Source of the DNA: Chlorocebus sabaeus
Lineage: Eukaryota > Chordata > Mammalia > Primates > Cercopithecidae
Length of the DNA: 64,000 nt
Direction of reading: 5' to 3'
Assembly: GCF_047675955.1 (NCBI RefSeq)
Contig: NC_132914.1
Location: forward strand, 37,436,521-37,500,520
Notes under the pieces: generated by a model
Databases searched by the model: none
Seen by the model: only the letters and a program-made list of their open reading frames with translations
Told to the model about the DNA's origin: nothing
Part shown: in pieces, positions 1 through 12,190 of the stretch
Layout of the letters: every line of letters begins with the position of its first letter
Position numbering within the stretch: the stretch's first letter is position 1
Program-made: the position numbers and the translations under genes

Positions 1-3000
1 CAATAAACATACATGTGCATGTGTCTTTACAGCAGCATGATTTATAATCCTTTGGGTATATACCCAGTAATGGGATGGCTGGGTCATATGGTACTTCTAG
101 TTCTAGATCCTTGAGGAATCGCCATACTGTTTTCCATAATGGTTGAACTAGTTTACAATCCCACCAACAGTGTAGAAGTATTCCTATTTCTCCACATCCT
201 CTAGCACCTGTTGTTTCCTGACTTTTGAATGATCACCATTCTAACTGGTGTGAGATGGTATCTCATTGTGGTTTTGATTTGCATTTCTCTGATGGCCAGT
301 GATGATGAGCATTTTTTCATGTGTCTGTTGGCTGTATGAATGTCTTCTTTTGAGGAATGTCTGTTCATATCCTTTGCCCACTTTTTGATGGGGTTGTTTT
401 TTTCTTGTAAATTTGTTTGAGTTCTTTGTAGGTTCTGGATATTAGCCCTTTGTCAGATGAGTAGATTGCAAACATTTTCTCCCATTCTGTAGGTTGCCTG
501 TTCACTCTGATGGTAGTTTCTTTTGCTGTGCAGAAGCTCTTTAGTTTAATTAGATCCCATTTGTCAATTTTGGCTTTGGTTGCCATTGCTTTTGGTGTTT
601 TAGACATGAAGTCCTTGCCCATGCGTATGTCCTGAATGGTATTACCTAGGTTTTCTTCTAGGGTTTTTATGGTATTCGGTCTAACATTTAAGTCTCTAAT
701 CCATCTTGAATTAATTTTCGTATAAGGAGTAAGGAAAAGATCCAGTTTCAGCTTTCTACTTATGGCTAGCCAATTTTCTCAGCACTATTTATTAAATAGG
801 GAATACTTTCCCCATTTCTTGTTTCTCTCAGGTTTGTCAAAGATCAGACGGCTGTAGATGTGTGGTATTATTTCTGAGGACTCTGTTCTGTTCCATTGGT
901 CTATATCTCTGTTTTGGTACCAGTCCCATGCTGTTTTGGTTACTGTAGCCTTGTAGTATAGTTTGAAGTCAGGTAGCATGATGCCTCCAGCTTTGTTCTT
1001 TTGACTTAGGATTGTCTTGGAGATGCGGGCTCTTTTTTGGTTCCATATGAACTTTAAAGCAGTTTTTTCCAATTCTGTGAAAAAACTCATTGGTAGCTTG
1101 ATGGGGATGGCATTGAATCTATAAATTACCTTGGGCAGTATGGCCATTTTCACCATATTGATTCTTCCTATCCATGAGCATGGTATGTTCTTCCATTTGT
1201 TTGTGTCCTCTTTGATTTCACTGAGCAGTGGTTTGTAGTTCTCCTTGAAGAGGTCCTTTACATCCCTTGCAAGTTGGATTCCTAGGTATTTCATTCTCTT
1301 TGAAGCGTATTTCATTCTCTCTTTTATTCTCTTTTGTGAATGGAAGTTCATTCATGATTTGGCTCTCTGTTTGTCTGTTACTGGTGTATAAGAATGCTTG
1401 TGATTTTTGCACATTTATTTTATATCCTGAGACTTTGCTGAAGTTTCTTATCAGCTTAAGGAGATTTTGGGCTGAGACAATGGGGTTTTCTAAATATACA
1501 ATCATGTCATCTGCAAACACGTACAATTTGACTTCTTCTTTTCCTAACTGAATACCCTTTATTTCTTTCTCTTGCCTGACTGCCCTAGTCAGAACTTCTA
1601 ACACTATATTGAATAGGAGTGGTGAGAGAGGGCATCACTACTTTGTGCCAGTTTTCAAAGGGAATTTTTCCAGTTTTTGCCCATTCAGTATGATATTGGC
1701 TGTGGGTTTGTCATAAATAGCTCTTATTATTTTGAGATACGCTCCATCAATACCAAATTTATTGAGCGTTTTTAGAATGAAGGGCTGTTGAATTTTCTCA
1801 AAGGCCTTTTCTGCATGTATTGAGATAATCATGTGGTTTTTGTCTTCGGTTCTGTTTATATGCTGGATTTCGTTTATTAATTTGCGTATATTGAACCAGC
1901 CTTGCATCCCAGGGATGAATCCCGCTTGATCATGGTGGATAAGCTTTTTGATGTGCTGCTGGATCCGGTTTGCCAGTATTTTATTGAGGATTTTTGCATC
2001 GATGTTCATCAGGGATATTGGTCTAAAATTCTCTTTTTCTGTTGTGTCTCTGCCAGTCTTTGGTATCAGGATGATGTTGGCCTCATAAAATGAGTTACGG
2101 AGGAGTCTCTCTTTTTCTATTGATTGGAATAGTTTCAGAAGGAATGGTACCAGCTCCTCCTTGTACCTCTGGTAGAATTCAGCTGTGAATCCATCTGGTC
2201 CTGGACTTTTTTTGGTTGGTAGGCTATTAATTATTGCCTCAATTTCAGAGCCTGCTATTGGTCTATTCAGGAATTCAGCTTCTTCCTGGTTTAGTCTTGG
2301 GAGAGTGTAAGTGTCCAGGAAATTATCCATTTCTTCTAGATTTTCTAGTTGATTTGCGTAGAGGTGTTTATAGTATTCTCTGATGGTAGCTTGTATTTCT
2401 GTGGGGTCGGTGGTGATATCCCTTTTACCATTTTTTTTTGCATCTATTTGATTCTTCTCTCTTTTCTTCTTTATTAATGTTGCTAGCAGTCTATCAATTT
2501 TGTTGATCTTTTCAAAAAACCAACTCGTGGATTCACTGATTTTTTGGAGGGTTTTTTGTGTCTCTATCTCCTTCAGTTCTGCTCTGATCTTAGTTAATTC
2601 TTGCCTTCTGCTAGCTTTTGAATGTGTTTGCTCTTGCTTCTCTAGTTCATTTAATTGTGATGTTAGAGTGTCAATTTTAGATCTTTCCAGCTTTCTCTTG
2701 TGGGCATTTAGTGCTATAAATTTCCCTCTCCACACTGCTTTAAATGTGTCCCAGAGATTCTGGTATGTTGTATCTTTGTTCTCATTGATTTCAAAGAACA
2801 TCTTTATTTCTGCCTTCATTTCGTTATGTACCCAGTAGTCATTCAGGAGCAGGTTATTCAGTTTCCATGTAGTTGAGCGGTTTTGATTGAGTTTCTTAGT
2901 CCTGAGTTCTAGTTTGATTGCACTCTGGTCTGAGAGACAGTTTGTTATAATTTCTGTTCTTGTACATTTGCTGAGGAGTGCTTTACTTCCAATTATGTGG

Positions 3001-3616
3001 TCAATTTTGGGATAAGTGCGATGTGGTGCTGAGAAGAATGTATATTCTGTTGATTTGGGGTGGAGAGTTCTGTAGATGTCTATTAGGTCTGCTTGCTGCA
3101 GAGATGAGTTCAATTCCTGGATATCCTTGTTAACTTTCTGTCTCGTTGATCTGTCTAATGTTGACAGTGGGGTGTTGAAGTCTCCCATTATTATTGTATG
3201 AGAGTCTAAGTCTCTTTGTAAGTCTCTAAGGACTTGGTTTATGAATCTGGGTGCTCCTGTATTGGGTGCATATATATTGAGGATAGTTAGCTCTTCCTGT
3301 TGAATTGATCCCTTTACCATTATGTAATGGCCTTCTTTGTCTCTTTTGATCTTTGATGGTTTAAAATCTGTTTTACCAGAGACTAGGATTGCAACCCCTG
3401 CTTTTTTTTTTGTTCTCCATTTGCTTGGTAGATCTTCCTCCATCCCTTTATTTTGAGCCTATGTATGTCTCTGCATGTGAGATGGGTCTCCTAAATACAG
3501 CAAACTGATGGGTCTTGATTCTTTATCCAATTTGCCAGTCTGTGTCTTTTAATTGGAGCATTTAGTCCATTTACATTTAAGGTTAATATTGTTATGTGTG
3601 AACTTGATCCTGCCAT
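1..3616 (-). pseudogene. L1 ORF2 remnant (endonuclease and reverse transcriptase), broken
   Basis: An ORF2-like ATG lies at 3616. The frame is lost before 3443, then open to 1638 (601 codons). This open part covers most of the APE-like endonuclease (NIYAPNTGAP, IIMGDFNTPL, DHIIGSKA) and the start of the reverse transcriptase (KKSPGPDGFTAEFYQRY). A frameshift near 1638 moves the reading frame to 1218-1604, which holds the RT catalytic FADDM box. Another shift leads to 785-1351, and the tail is in a fourth segment (365-622). With several frameshifts it is a dead copy. The C-terminal end lies outside the window. Confidence 0.92.
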
Positions 3617-3679
3617 TATGACATTAACTGGTTATTTTGCTCGTTAGTTGATGCAGTTTCTTCCTAGCCTCGATGGTCT

Positions 3680-4692
3680 TTACATTTTGGCATGTTTTTG
3701 CAATGGCTGGTACTGGTTGTTCCTTTCCATGTTTAGTGCTTCCTTCAGGGTCTCTTGTAAGGCAGGCCTGGTGGTGACAAAATCTCTAAGCATTTGCTTA
3801 TCTGTTAAGGATTTTATTTCTCCTTCACTAATGAAACTTAGTTTGGCTGGATATGAAATTCTGGGTTGAAAATTCTTTTCTTTAAGAATGTTGAATATTG
3901 GCCCCCACTCTCTTCTGGCTTGTAGAGTTTCTGCTAAGAGATCTGCTGTTAGTCTGATGGGCTTCCCTTTGTGGGTAACACGACCTTTCTCTCTGGCTAC
4001 CCTTAACATTTTTTCCTTCATTTCAACTTTGGTGAATCTGGCAATTATGTGTCTTGGAGTTGCTCTTCTCAAGGAGTATCTTTGTGGCGTTCTCTGTATT
4101 TCCTGAATTTGAATGTTGGCCTGTCCTACTAGGTTGGGGAAGTTCTCCTGGATGATATCCTGAAGAGTGTTTTCCAACTTGGTTCCATTTTACCCCTCAC
4201 TTTCAGGCACCCCAATCAGATGTAGATTTGGTCTTTTTACATAATCCCATACTTCTTGCAGGCTTTGTTCATTTCTTTTTCTTCTTTTTTCTTTAGATTT
4301 CTCTTCTCGATTCATTTCATTCATTTGATCCTCAATCGCTGATACTCTTCCAGTTGATCGAGTCAGTTACTGAAGCTTGTGCATTTGTCACGTATTTCTT
4401 GTGTCATGGTTTTCATCTCTGTCAGTTCGTTTATGGCCTTCTCTGAATTAATTATTCTAGTTATCAATTCTTCCACTTTTTTTTCAAGATTTTTAGTTTC
4501 TTTCCGCTGGGTATGTCATTCCTCCTTTAGCTCTGAGAAGTTTGATGGACTGGAGCCTTCTTCTCTCATCTCGTCAAAGTCATTCCCCGTCCAGCTTTGA
4601 TCCGTTGCTGGCGACGAGCTGCATTCCTTTGCACAGGGAGATGTGCTCTTATTTTTTTAATTTCTAGCTTTTCTGCCCTGCTTTTTCCCCAT
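3680..4692 (-). pseudogene. L1 ORF1 remnant (ORF1p, RNA-binding chaperone)
   Basis: An ATGGGGAAAAAGCAG start lies at 4692 and the final stop is near 3680, about 1.01 kb, close to the usual 338-codon length. The C-terminal 165 codons (3680-4177) are open and show the ORF1p RRM/CTD region, with TPRHIIARFTKVEMKEKMLR and later RISYPAKLSFISEGEIKSL. The N-terminal and coiled-coil part is broken by stops and frameshifts (for example, no open frame across 4180-4600). It cannot encode full-length ORF1p. Confidence 0.88.
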
Positions 4693-5144
4693 CTTTGTGG
4701 TTTTATCTGCCTCTGGTCTTTGATGATGGTGACGTACTGATGGGGTTTTGGTGTGGGTGTGCTTCCTGTTTGTTAGTTTTCCTTCTAACAGTCAGGACCC
4801 TCAGCTGTAGGTCTGTTGGAGATTGCTTGAGGTCCACTCCAGACCCTGTTTGCCTGGGTATCAGCAGCAGAGGCTGCAGAAGATAGAATATTGCTGAACA
4901 GTGAGTGTACCTGTCTGATTCCTGCTTTGGAAGCTTCCTCTCAGGGGTGTACTCCATCGTGTGAGGTGTGGGGTGTCAGTCTGCCCCTAGTGGGGGATGT
5001 CTCCCAGTTAGGCTACTCAGGGGTCAGGGACCCACTTGAGCACGCAGTCTGTCTGTTCTCAGATCTCAACCTCCGTGTTGGGAGATCCACTGCTCTCTTC
5101 AAAGCTGTCAGACAGAGTCGTTTGCGTCTGCAGAGGTTTCAGCT

Positions 5145-5172
5145 GCTTTTTGTTGTTGTTGTTGTTGTTGTT
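5145..5172 (-). repeat. (CAA)n microsatellite within the L1 5'UTR
   Basis: A run of GTT units on the plus strand (CAA on the L1 sense strand) lies inside the L1 5'UTR. It has seven or eight units and no other feature. Confidence 0.8.
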
Positions 5173-5723
5173 TAGCTGTGCCCTGTCCCCAGAGGTGGAG
5201 TCTACAGAGACAGGCAGGCCTCCTTGAGCTGCTGTGAGCTCCACCCAGTTCGAGCTTCCCAGCGGCTTTGTTTACCTACTTAAGCCTCAGCAATGGCGGG
5301 CGCCCCTCCTCCAGCCTCGCTGCTGCCTTGCCGTTAGATCGGAGACTGCTGTGCTAGCAATGAGGGAGGCTCTGTGGGCGTGTGACCCTCCTGGCCAGGT
5401 GTGGGATATAATCTCCTGGTGTGCCCATTTGCTAAGATCCTTGGTAAAGCCCAGTATTGGGCTGGGAGTTACCCGATTTTCCAGGTGTTGTGTGTCTCAG
5501 TTCCCCTGGCTAGGAAAAGGGATTCCCTTCCCTCTTGAGCTTCCCAGGTGAGGCGATGCCTCGCCCTGCTTCAGCTCTCACTGGTCGTGCTGCAGCAGCT
5601 GACCAGCACCGATTGTCCCGCACTCCCTAGTGAGATGAACCCAGTACCTCAGTTGAAAATGCAGAAATCACCTGTCTTCTGTGTCGCTCACGCTGGGAGT
5701 TGGAGACTGGAGCTGTTCCTATT

Positions 5724-5733
5724 CGGCCATCTT
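5724..5733 (-). promoter_or_regulatory. YY1 site of the L1 5' promoter
   Basis: The minus strand reads AAGATGGCCG within about 22 bases of the L1 5' end. In primate L1s this YY1-binding motif positions transcription initiation. Its location and match support a complete 5' end. Whether it is active here is unknown. Confidence 0.7.
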
Positions 5734-5746
5734 GCTCTGCCCCCCT

Positions 5747-7180
5747 AAGCTACATATTTTCATCTAAGCACTGCTGTAGCTGCATTTCACAAATTTTAAT
5801 ATATTGTATTTTCTTTCCATTCAAAGCTATTTTCCAATTTTCCTTCTGATTTCCCCTTAGACCCATGAATTATTTAGAACATGCTACTTTAATTTACAAA
5901 TATTTGCAGCTTTTTCTGGCTATCTTGTTGTTGTTTCTAATTTAATTCTGCTATGGTCAGGGGACATATACTTCATTCATTTATTTAATAAATTATTAAC
6001 ATTTATTTTATACCCCAGGATATGATGAATTCTGGAGACTGTCTAATGTAAACTTGAAAAATAATATGTAAGGCCAGGTGTGGTAGCTCACACCTGTAAT
6101 CCCAGGCCAAGGTGGGTGGATCATTTGAGCCCAGGAGTTTAAAGACATGGCAAAACCCTGTCTCTACAAAAAAAAAAAAAAAAAAATTAATGGGCATGGT
6201 GGCATTTGCTTCCAGTCCTAGCTATTGAGGAGGCTGAGGTGGGAGGGTCGCTTGAGCCCAGGAGGTCGAGGCTACAGTGAGCCATGTTCATGCCACTGCA
6301 CTCCAGTCTGGGTGACAGAGCAAGACCCTGTCTCAAAAAAAAAAAAAAAAAAAAAAAAAGAACAGAAAAAAAAAGTAAAGAAAGAAAAGAAAAGAAAGGA
6401 AAAGGAAAGGAAAGGAAAATAATATGTATAGTGCAATTGTTGGATGCAGCAGTCTACAAATGTCAATTTTGACAAGGTATTTAATAGTACTGGACTGCTT
6501 TTTTATAACCTATGTTATATCTAGATGTTCTATCATTGTTTAAAAAAAAAAGAGTTAAAAATTCTGCAAATATAAGCCTGATTTGCCTATTTTTTTATTG
6601 TGGTAAAATATAAATAAAATTACCATTTTATCCATTTTTAAGTATACAGCTCTACAGAATTAAGTGCATTCACACTGTTGGCTAACTGCCAGCTGACAAT
6701 TTTTGCTTCATGTATTTTGAAGCTATCTTATTAGATAAACTACACATTTTGTATCATTATCATTTCTGATCACTTGGCTCTTTTGTCATTAGAAAATGTC
6801 CTTCTTTATCTCTGCTAATACTGTCTCTCCAGAAGTCTACTTTGTGTGACTATTAATATAGCCGCACCAGCCTTCCTATACTTACTTTTGTGTACTATAT
6901 CTTTTCCCAACCTTTCACTTTGAATCTAATAGCATTAAAGTGTGTCTCTTTAGACAATGTAGAACTGTGTCACATTTTTAGTACACAATAATTTTTACAT
7001 TTAATGTAATTATTACCATAAATGTGTTTTAGGTATACCATTTTGCTATTTGCTATTTGTGCCATCTCTTATTCATTCCTGTGTTCTTAATTTATTGCAT
7101 TTATTTAGCTTATCCAAATATTTTAAGTATTCCATTTTCATGCTCATATGGCTTATGTGTTTCTTTTTGTAATATATTCT
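5747..7180 (-). mobile_element. Old L1M ORF2 fragment, antisense, interrupted by an Alu
   Basis: The sequence after the young L1 resembles diverged antisense L1 ORF2. It has stretches equivalent to the 'tagctgcatttcacaaatttt', 'ctaatttaattctgctatggtcag' and 'aaagtgtgtctctttagacaatgtag' landmarks of ancient L1s. It is split by the Alu at 6072-6415. No reading frame survives. Subfamily cannot be assigned by eye. Confidence 0.6.
6072..6415 (+). mobile_element. Alu (old, AluJ-like), sense, with purine-rich tail
   Basis: Starts GGCCAGGTGTGGTAGCTCAC and has a mid A-run at about 6169-6185. It ends with a long A-tail that has degenerated into AAAGG/AAAG repeats (6334-6419). The target-site duplication AAATAATATGTA lies at both ends (about 6060-6071 and 6417-6428). 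Confidence 0.92.
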
Positions 7181-7224
7181 AGTCATTGTTCTACAGATAA
7201 AAACATGTATCTTTCACTAGAGAT

Positions 7225-7600
7225 ACTGCTGCACCATTTCACAAATATATAACTCCATTTACTGCCTCCAACTTTTTTGCTATTATCATAAAATTGAGAG
7301 GAAGGTACAGAGATATCCCATACACTTCCTGCCCACATATGCATAGCCTCCCTGATTATCAACATCTTCCACCAAAGTGGGACATTTGTTGCAAGAGATG
7401 AGCCCACATTAGCACATCATTATCACCTATAGTCCAAAGTTTACATTAGGTTTCACTCTTGGTGCTGTATAGTTCATGGGTTTGGACAAATGTATAATGG
7501 CATGTATCTACCATTAAAGTATAATAAAGAGTATTTTCAGTATCTTAAATATCCTCCATTGCTCCATACATACATACATTCTGCCCATGTTTATAATGGT
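7225..7600 (-). mobile_element. Ancient L1 3'UTR-like fragment (low confidence)
   Basis: The text contains old-L1 3'UTR-type landmarks on the plus strand: a 'gagaggaaggtacagagatatcccat' region, 'ttatcaacatcttccacc' and 'gggacatttgttgcaagagatgagccc'. It is heavily diverged, and no boundaries are clear. Confidence 0.4.
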
Positions 7601-7987
7601 CGTCTTCAGGGGAATTAGACTTACACAAACTGCTCTGTCATTACCAAACCATGTTTACATTTTCCTGGAAAAAAATCAGATAACTGAAGGTGAGAGCAAT
7701 TTTTATTGCCAGTTTAAATGCCGAATATAGAGACTTAACCTAAAACATTCTGAAGATAACAGCAAACAATACCTAATAGCAGTGAAGAGTTTGTAAGTAT
7801 GTTCACCGCTACTAACTCATTTGATCCTGTAAACAACATTGTATGACTGCTGGAACACCAGCTAGGTTAGAATATTAGAGCTTAGATAAATTAATTCATA
7901 TGCTGTGAAAGCAAATTTTAAACCTATTTTTCGTATCACACTGTAATATCTTCATAATAAACAGTCGTATTTCTATCTTCAGCACTA
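7601..7987. other. Unassigned intronic sequence
   Basis: AT-rich, with no recognisable repeat, open frame or conserved motif by eye. Confidence 0.5.
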
Positions 7988-7999
7988 AGGTATTTACTT

Positions 8000-8295
8000 T
8001 CGGGAGTTGTTTTGACAAAGGGTCTCACACTGTCACCCAGGTTGGAGTGCAATGGCACGATCTTGGCTCACTGCAACCTCTGCCTCTGGGGTTCAAGATT
8101 CTCCCACCTCAGCCTCCTGAGTAGCTGAGATTACAGGCATGTGCCACTACACCCAGCTAATTTTTGTATTTTTTTGGTAGACATGGGGTTTCACCATGTT
8201 AGCCAGGGCGGTCTCAAACTCCTGACCTCAGGTGATCCACCCGCCTTAGCCTCCCAAAGTTCCGGGATTACAGGCTTTGAGTCATGGCACCCGGC
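8000..8295 (-). mobile_element. Alu (AluS-like), antisense
   Basis: Both arms are present in antisense orientation, with 'ctcactgcaacctctgcctc' and 'cctcccaaagttccgggatt'. The oligo-T start is mutated. The target-site duplication AGGTATTTACTT lies at about 7988-7999 and again at about 8296-8307. Confidence 0.93.
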
Positions 8296-8554
8296 AGGTA
8301 TTTACTTGTAATCAGACTGTTTGCCACAAATTAATACATGTGTCATCTAAATCTATCATTCTTAAAATGGCCACTGCATACTTATATTTGTAAGATAGTG
8401 ATTGACTCATATTCTACATTTCATATAGAGCCAAGTACCACTGATCTATTAGCATGAAATTATAAGAACACATTCTCCAGCATAAATTTGTTTAGAAATA
8501 ACATCCCCATTTAAAAATCATTCTGAGAAGCATCTTATTGACATGGATTTTAAA

Positions 8555-8659
8555 ATAATAATAATTATTGTTATTATATTTATTATTTAAATGTTTTTAT
8601 AAATTATATATATTATTTAAATGTTAAATAATTAAATAATAATTATTATTATTATTATT
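8555..8659. repeat. AT-rich low-complexity tract
   Basis: Almost pure A/T, with ATA/ATT triplet runs and two copies of TATTATTTAAATGTT about 33 bases apart. It is self-complementary and lies directly against the oligo-T end of the next Alu. Confidence 0.8.
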
Positions 8660-8930
8660 TGAGATGGAGTCTCGCTCTGTCACCCAGCCTAGAGTGCAGT
8701 GGCGCAATCTCGGCTCACTGCAACCTCCGTCTCCTGGGTTCAAGCAATTCTCTGTCTCAGCCTCCTGAGTAACTGGGATTACAGGTGCCCACCACCACAC
8801 CCGGCTAATTTTTGTATTTTTTTAGTAGAGACAGGGTTTCACCATCTTGGCCAGGCTAGTCTTGAACTCCTGACTTTATGATTCACCTGCCTTGGCCTCC
8901 CAAAGTGCTGGGATTACAGGTGTGAGCTAA
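8660..8930 (-). mobile_element. Alu (AluS-like), antisense
   Basis: Antisense dimeric Alu starting TGAGATGGAGTCTCGCTCTG and ending 'gggattacaggtgtgagc'. The last bases before the unique flank are trimmed. Its T-rich end has merged with a TTA repeat. Confidence 0.93.
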
Positions 8931-9049
8931 TAATATAGGGGACAGAGGCTCATCAATTCATCCATCTAAAATTAATACTGATTTAAAAAAATATTTTGAG
9001 GCTTTCAATAAACAAACCCAAATCTGATGTGTTATGAAAGTAAGAGCAA

Positions 9050-9935
9050 AGGATTTCAAGTTCCATCCACACCCACCAAAGGCCGGCCTTCCTGCTTCAC
9101 CCCCAAACTCCCAGAAGAACATCATAGCCCTCCTCCTAGCTGCTCTAACTTCTCACTCTTGTCCAAACCTGACTGGCTCTTTCAGATGACAGGGCCTTCG
9201 AAGATTACATTTCACCTAGAATTTCCCTCTCCCTCACTGTACCTGGAATTATTTCATTCAAAAAGCTCAAATATCTTTCTGTTGTGAGGCTAAGTTATTT
9301 ACTCCTCTTGGGAGTTCCTATAACACTATATCCATCATTTACTTAACAGACTGAAAAAAAAGTCTCTCTCCTATATTAGGCCATTAGAGGCTTCAGGACA
9401 GAAGCACTTCTTATCCATCTTTCCATCTCTAGTATTACATACAAGACTGGTATGCAGAAAGTGTCAAGAAACTCTTTTTGAATGAATGACTGAATCATTT
9501 CCACACCAACTGATGACTCCAAAAGTATAACCTCACAGCTGTACCTTGGCAGCAGCCTCATAAATAGGTTTCCTAAATCTACCCAAGAGGCGAGAGCCCC
9601 AGTTAGTTCTGGGCATCACTGCCATAGTGATCTCTGACTCCTATCATGGCATACTCTGCTAAAAAAATAATAAATTCCCTTTGCTTGTAGACAGAAGTTG
9701 GACTTGAATTCATGGACCATTGGAATCTGGCTTCAGCCTCTCATGTACATCATCACTGTAGCCTCAATCCTCCCTGATCCTACTCCCTCCTGGTCTACAC
9801 TCTGCCTCCCATATCCACCTGTGTCCACCTGAGTCCCATCAATTCTTCAAAACTTAGCATGTCTCACACTGTGCATGAGTCAGCCTCAGGATACTCAGGA
9901 AAATCTCTCCTAGAGAGGTTCCCAGGCTAATATTT
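9050..9935. repeat. Diverged L2-like sequence with unassigned gaps
   Basis: Cytosine/thymine-rich text with phrases typical of ancient LINE-2 3' ends ('cttcctgcttcaccccc', 'cccagctgctctaac', 'aaatctctcctagagagg'). Boundaries and orientation are uncertain. An 86-codon open frame here (9027-9287) has no recognisable domain and is treated as chance. Confidence 0.3.
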
Positions 9936-10484
9936 TGTATTTCTCATTCAATACCTATATCACATCAATTAAATGATGAAACATGAAAATGACTAGTACA
10001 ACCAGACATTTAACAAATGGTTGTACGTAGTTTAGTGAGGTGGAATAAGATAAGCCTGTGGTTTTTTTTTTTTAAAGTAAATCTAGGAATAAGATGAGTA
10101 AAAATCAGCATAAAACAGAAAAATTTAGCCTCTCTGTATATATACCTATGCCTATTAATACAAATCACATGATGACCATATACTTGTAAACACAGAAACA
10201 CTCATTTGAAAATCAGCATTATCAAACGGAAAATAATGAAAGTTTCCAGGATCCTAGGGAGGTATATTCTTTTGAAGGAGATAAATTTTCATAGGCTCAG
10301 AAACTAATCTTCTTTCTCTTATTTTTATCCTCAAAAACACATATAATTAATCATTTAATTTTCAGCTATCTATGAAGTATATATATATCCCTCTGTATAA
10401 ATTAATACCTTGGTATTTTGGTTTATAATCAGTATCTTTTTACACTGATTAAGAGTCCCTTCCCTAGAGCCCAGTCAATTTCAG

Positions 10485-11060
10485 CTCAGTTCAATAAACA
10501 TTTACTGAATATTTACTATGTTCTGGGCCCTTCCTAGATCTAAAAATGAGTAAAAGGTCAGTGACATTTAGGAGTTCCAAAATGAATAAGAGACGATAGA
10601 AAAATAAGCAAGTAGCTCAAAATAATATAGTGATTATAAAAGTGGAGCTTTGTAGAAAGTATTATGAAAAGACAAAGGAACAGAGTTTCCGTGATTCTTG
10701 AGCAGAGATTTACAGGATGAACAGGAGGTGGACAAGAATCCCTGGATAGGCTAGGGAGACACTATAGGCAAAAAGACCCTAAGGAGGAAAAAAAAAAAAA
10801 AAGAAAACCTAGAAACATGACAAAGCAAGATGTGGATGGTTTATAAGCCTGGGTATTACATAAAGCGGAGTAAGGGATAACACTAGTGAGAAAAATCTTT
10901 AAAAGCATGCATGGATTGGGTACTACAAGCCATGATAAAGAATTTTTTTTTTCCTGTAGGAAATAGACAGTCTTGAAACATTTTACTAGTGGCATGGCCA
11001 GATAAGTTTTCTAGACAGATCATTTTGATGGCTAAGTTCACTTACTATATATTTACTGAT
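10485..11060 (+). repeat. Ancient interspersed repeat (unassigned family)
   Basis: Text such as 'catttactgaatatttactatgttctggg' followed by 'cattttactagtggcatggccag' and 'gatcattttgatggct' resembles an old mammalian repeat family. The same style recurs at 19080-19960. It is too diverged to name. Confidence 0.35.
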
Positions 11061-11171
11061 GAGCCAGGATTTAACTAAACAATTTTCGAAAAGGCCATTT
11101 TTGTTTGCTTGAAGTATAGTGAGTAAATTTCACTATGTTCATGAAGTAAGATTTAAAAATATTAGCAAAGA

Positions 11172-11325
11172 AGACAGGTATGGTGACTCACACCTGTAAT
11201 CCCAGCACTTTGGGAAACTGAGGCAGGTAGATCACTTGAGGTCAGGAGTTTGAGACCAGCCTGGCCAACATGGTGAAACCTCATCTCTACTAAAAACAAA
11301 AATAAAAATAAAAAAACTATATATA
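11172..11325 (+). mobile_element. Alu left monomer (FLAM/truncated Alu), sense
   Basis: Only the left arm is present, ending at 'ctctactaaaaacaaaaataaaaataaaaaaac'. The short direct repeat GCAAAGAA flanks it (about 11164-11171 and 11329-11336), so it looks like a complete insertion of a monomer rather than a deleted dimer. Confidence 0.8.
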
Positions 11326-11429
11326 TGTGCAAAGAAAAGGGCAAACAGCAATAGAACTTTATCATTAACTATTGAAACATCTCTGCCATCTTTATCAACA
11401 CTACAATATATTAGGAAAAAAACAAGTTA

Positions 11430-12190
11430 TCCTCATGATTACTCATTACAGAAATGCAAATCAAAACCACAATGAGATGCCACTTCACACCCACTAGGAT
11501 GGCTGTCATCAAAAAAGACAAATAACAAGTGTTTACTAGGACATGGAAAAATTGAAACCCTCATACTTTGCTTGTGGGAATGTAAAATAACACAGCCACT
11601 TTGGAAGCAGTCTGGCCAGCCCTCAAAAAGCTAAATACAGTTATCATATGACCTAGCAATTCCACTGCTAGGTGTATATGCAAGAGAAGTAAATGCCTAC
11701 GTCTATCCTAAAATTTGTACACAAATGTTCCTAGCATCATTATTTGTATAGCCCCAAAATGTTAACAATACCTATCAACTGATGAATAAACAAAATGTGG
11801 TATATCCACATTATTATTTGCTATAAAAAGAAATGAAGTACTGACACATACTACAACTTAGATGAACCTTGAAAATTTGCTAAGTGAAAGAAGCCAGTCA
11901 TAAAGAACCACATATTCATATATGAAATATACAGAATACATAAACCTATGGAAACACAAAGTAGATTAATGGTTGCCTAAATGTGGGACAGTTTGGGGGC
12001 TTAGGGAGTGATGGTTAAGGAATGCAAGGTTTCTTTTTAGGGTGATGAAAATATTCTAAATTTGATTATAGCGATGGTTGCATAGCTCTGTGAATACACT
12101 AAAAACCAAATAATTGTACAATGTAAATGGAAGAGTTGAATGGTGCGTGAATTACATCGCAATAAAGTTGTTTTCATTTAAAAAATCAAA
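11430..12190 (+). mobile_element. Old L1 3' end (L1MB/L1MC-like), sense
   Basis: Contains the L1 ORF2-tail/3'UTR landmarks 'aaatcaaaaccacaatgaga', 'aattccactgctaggtgtat', 'tatcaactgatgaataaaca' and 'gattaatggttgcctaaatg'. It ends near an A-rich tail at about 12178-12187. No frame survives. Confidence 0.85.

Larger units (their letters stand above)
1..5746 (-). mobile_element. LINE-1 (L1PA-type), nearly full length, 3' end cut by window edge
   Basis: Minus-strand L1 with 5'UTR (4693-5746), ORF1 remnant (3680-4692), a short inter-ORF spacer and ORF2 remnant (3616 down to 1). The 5' end has the typical G-rich start followed by AAGATGGCCG, so this copy was not 5'-truncated. Aligning base 1 to the second L1 (base about 39819) suggests that roughly 470 bp of ORF2 tail and 3'UTR lie beyond the left edge. 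Both ORFs carry frameshifts and stops, so the copy is not autonomous. It lies against older L1M sequence at 5747 and probably inserted into it. Confidence 0.93.

Noticed and set aside
2500..2838. Plus-strand 112-codon frame and similar frames within L1s
   Set aside because: Reverse-strand shadows of L1 ORF2.
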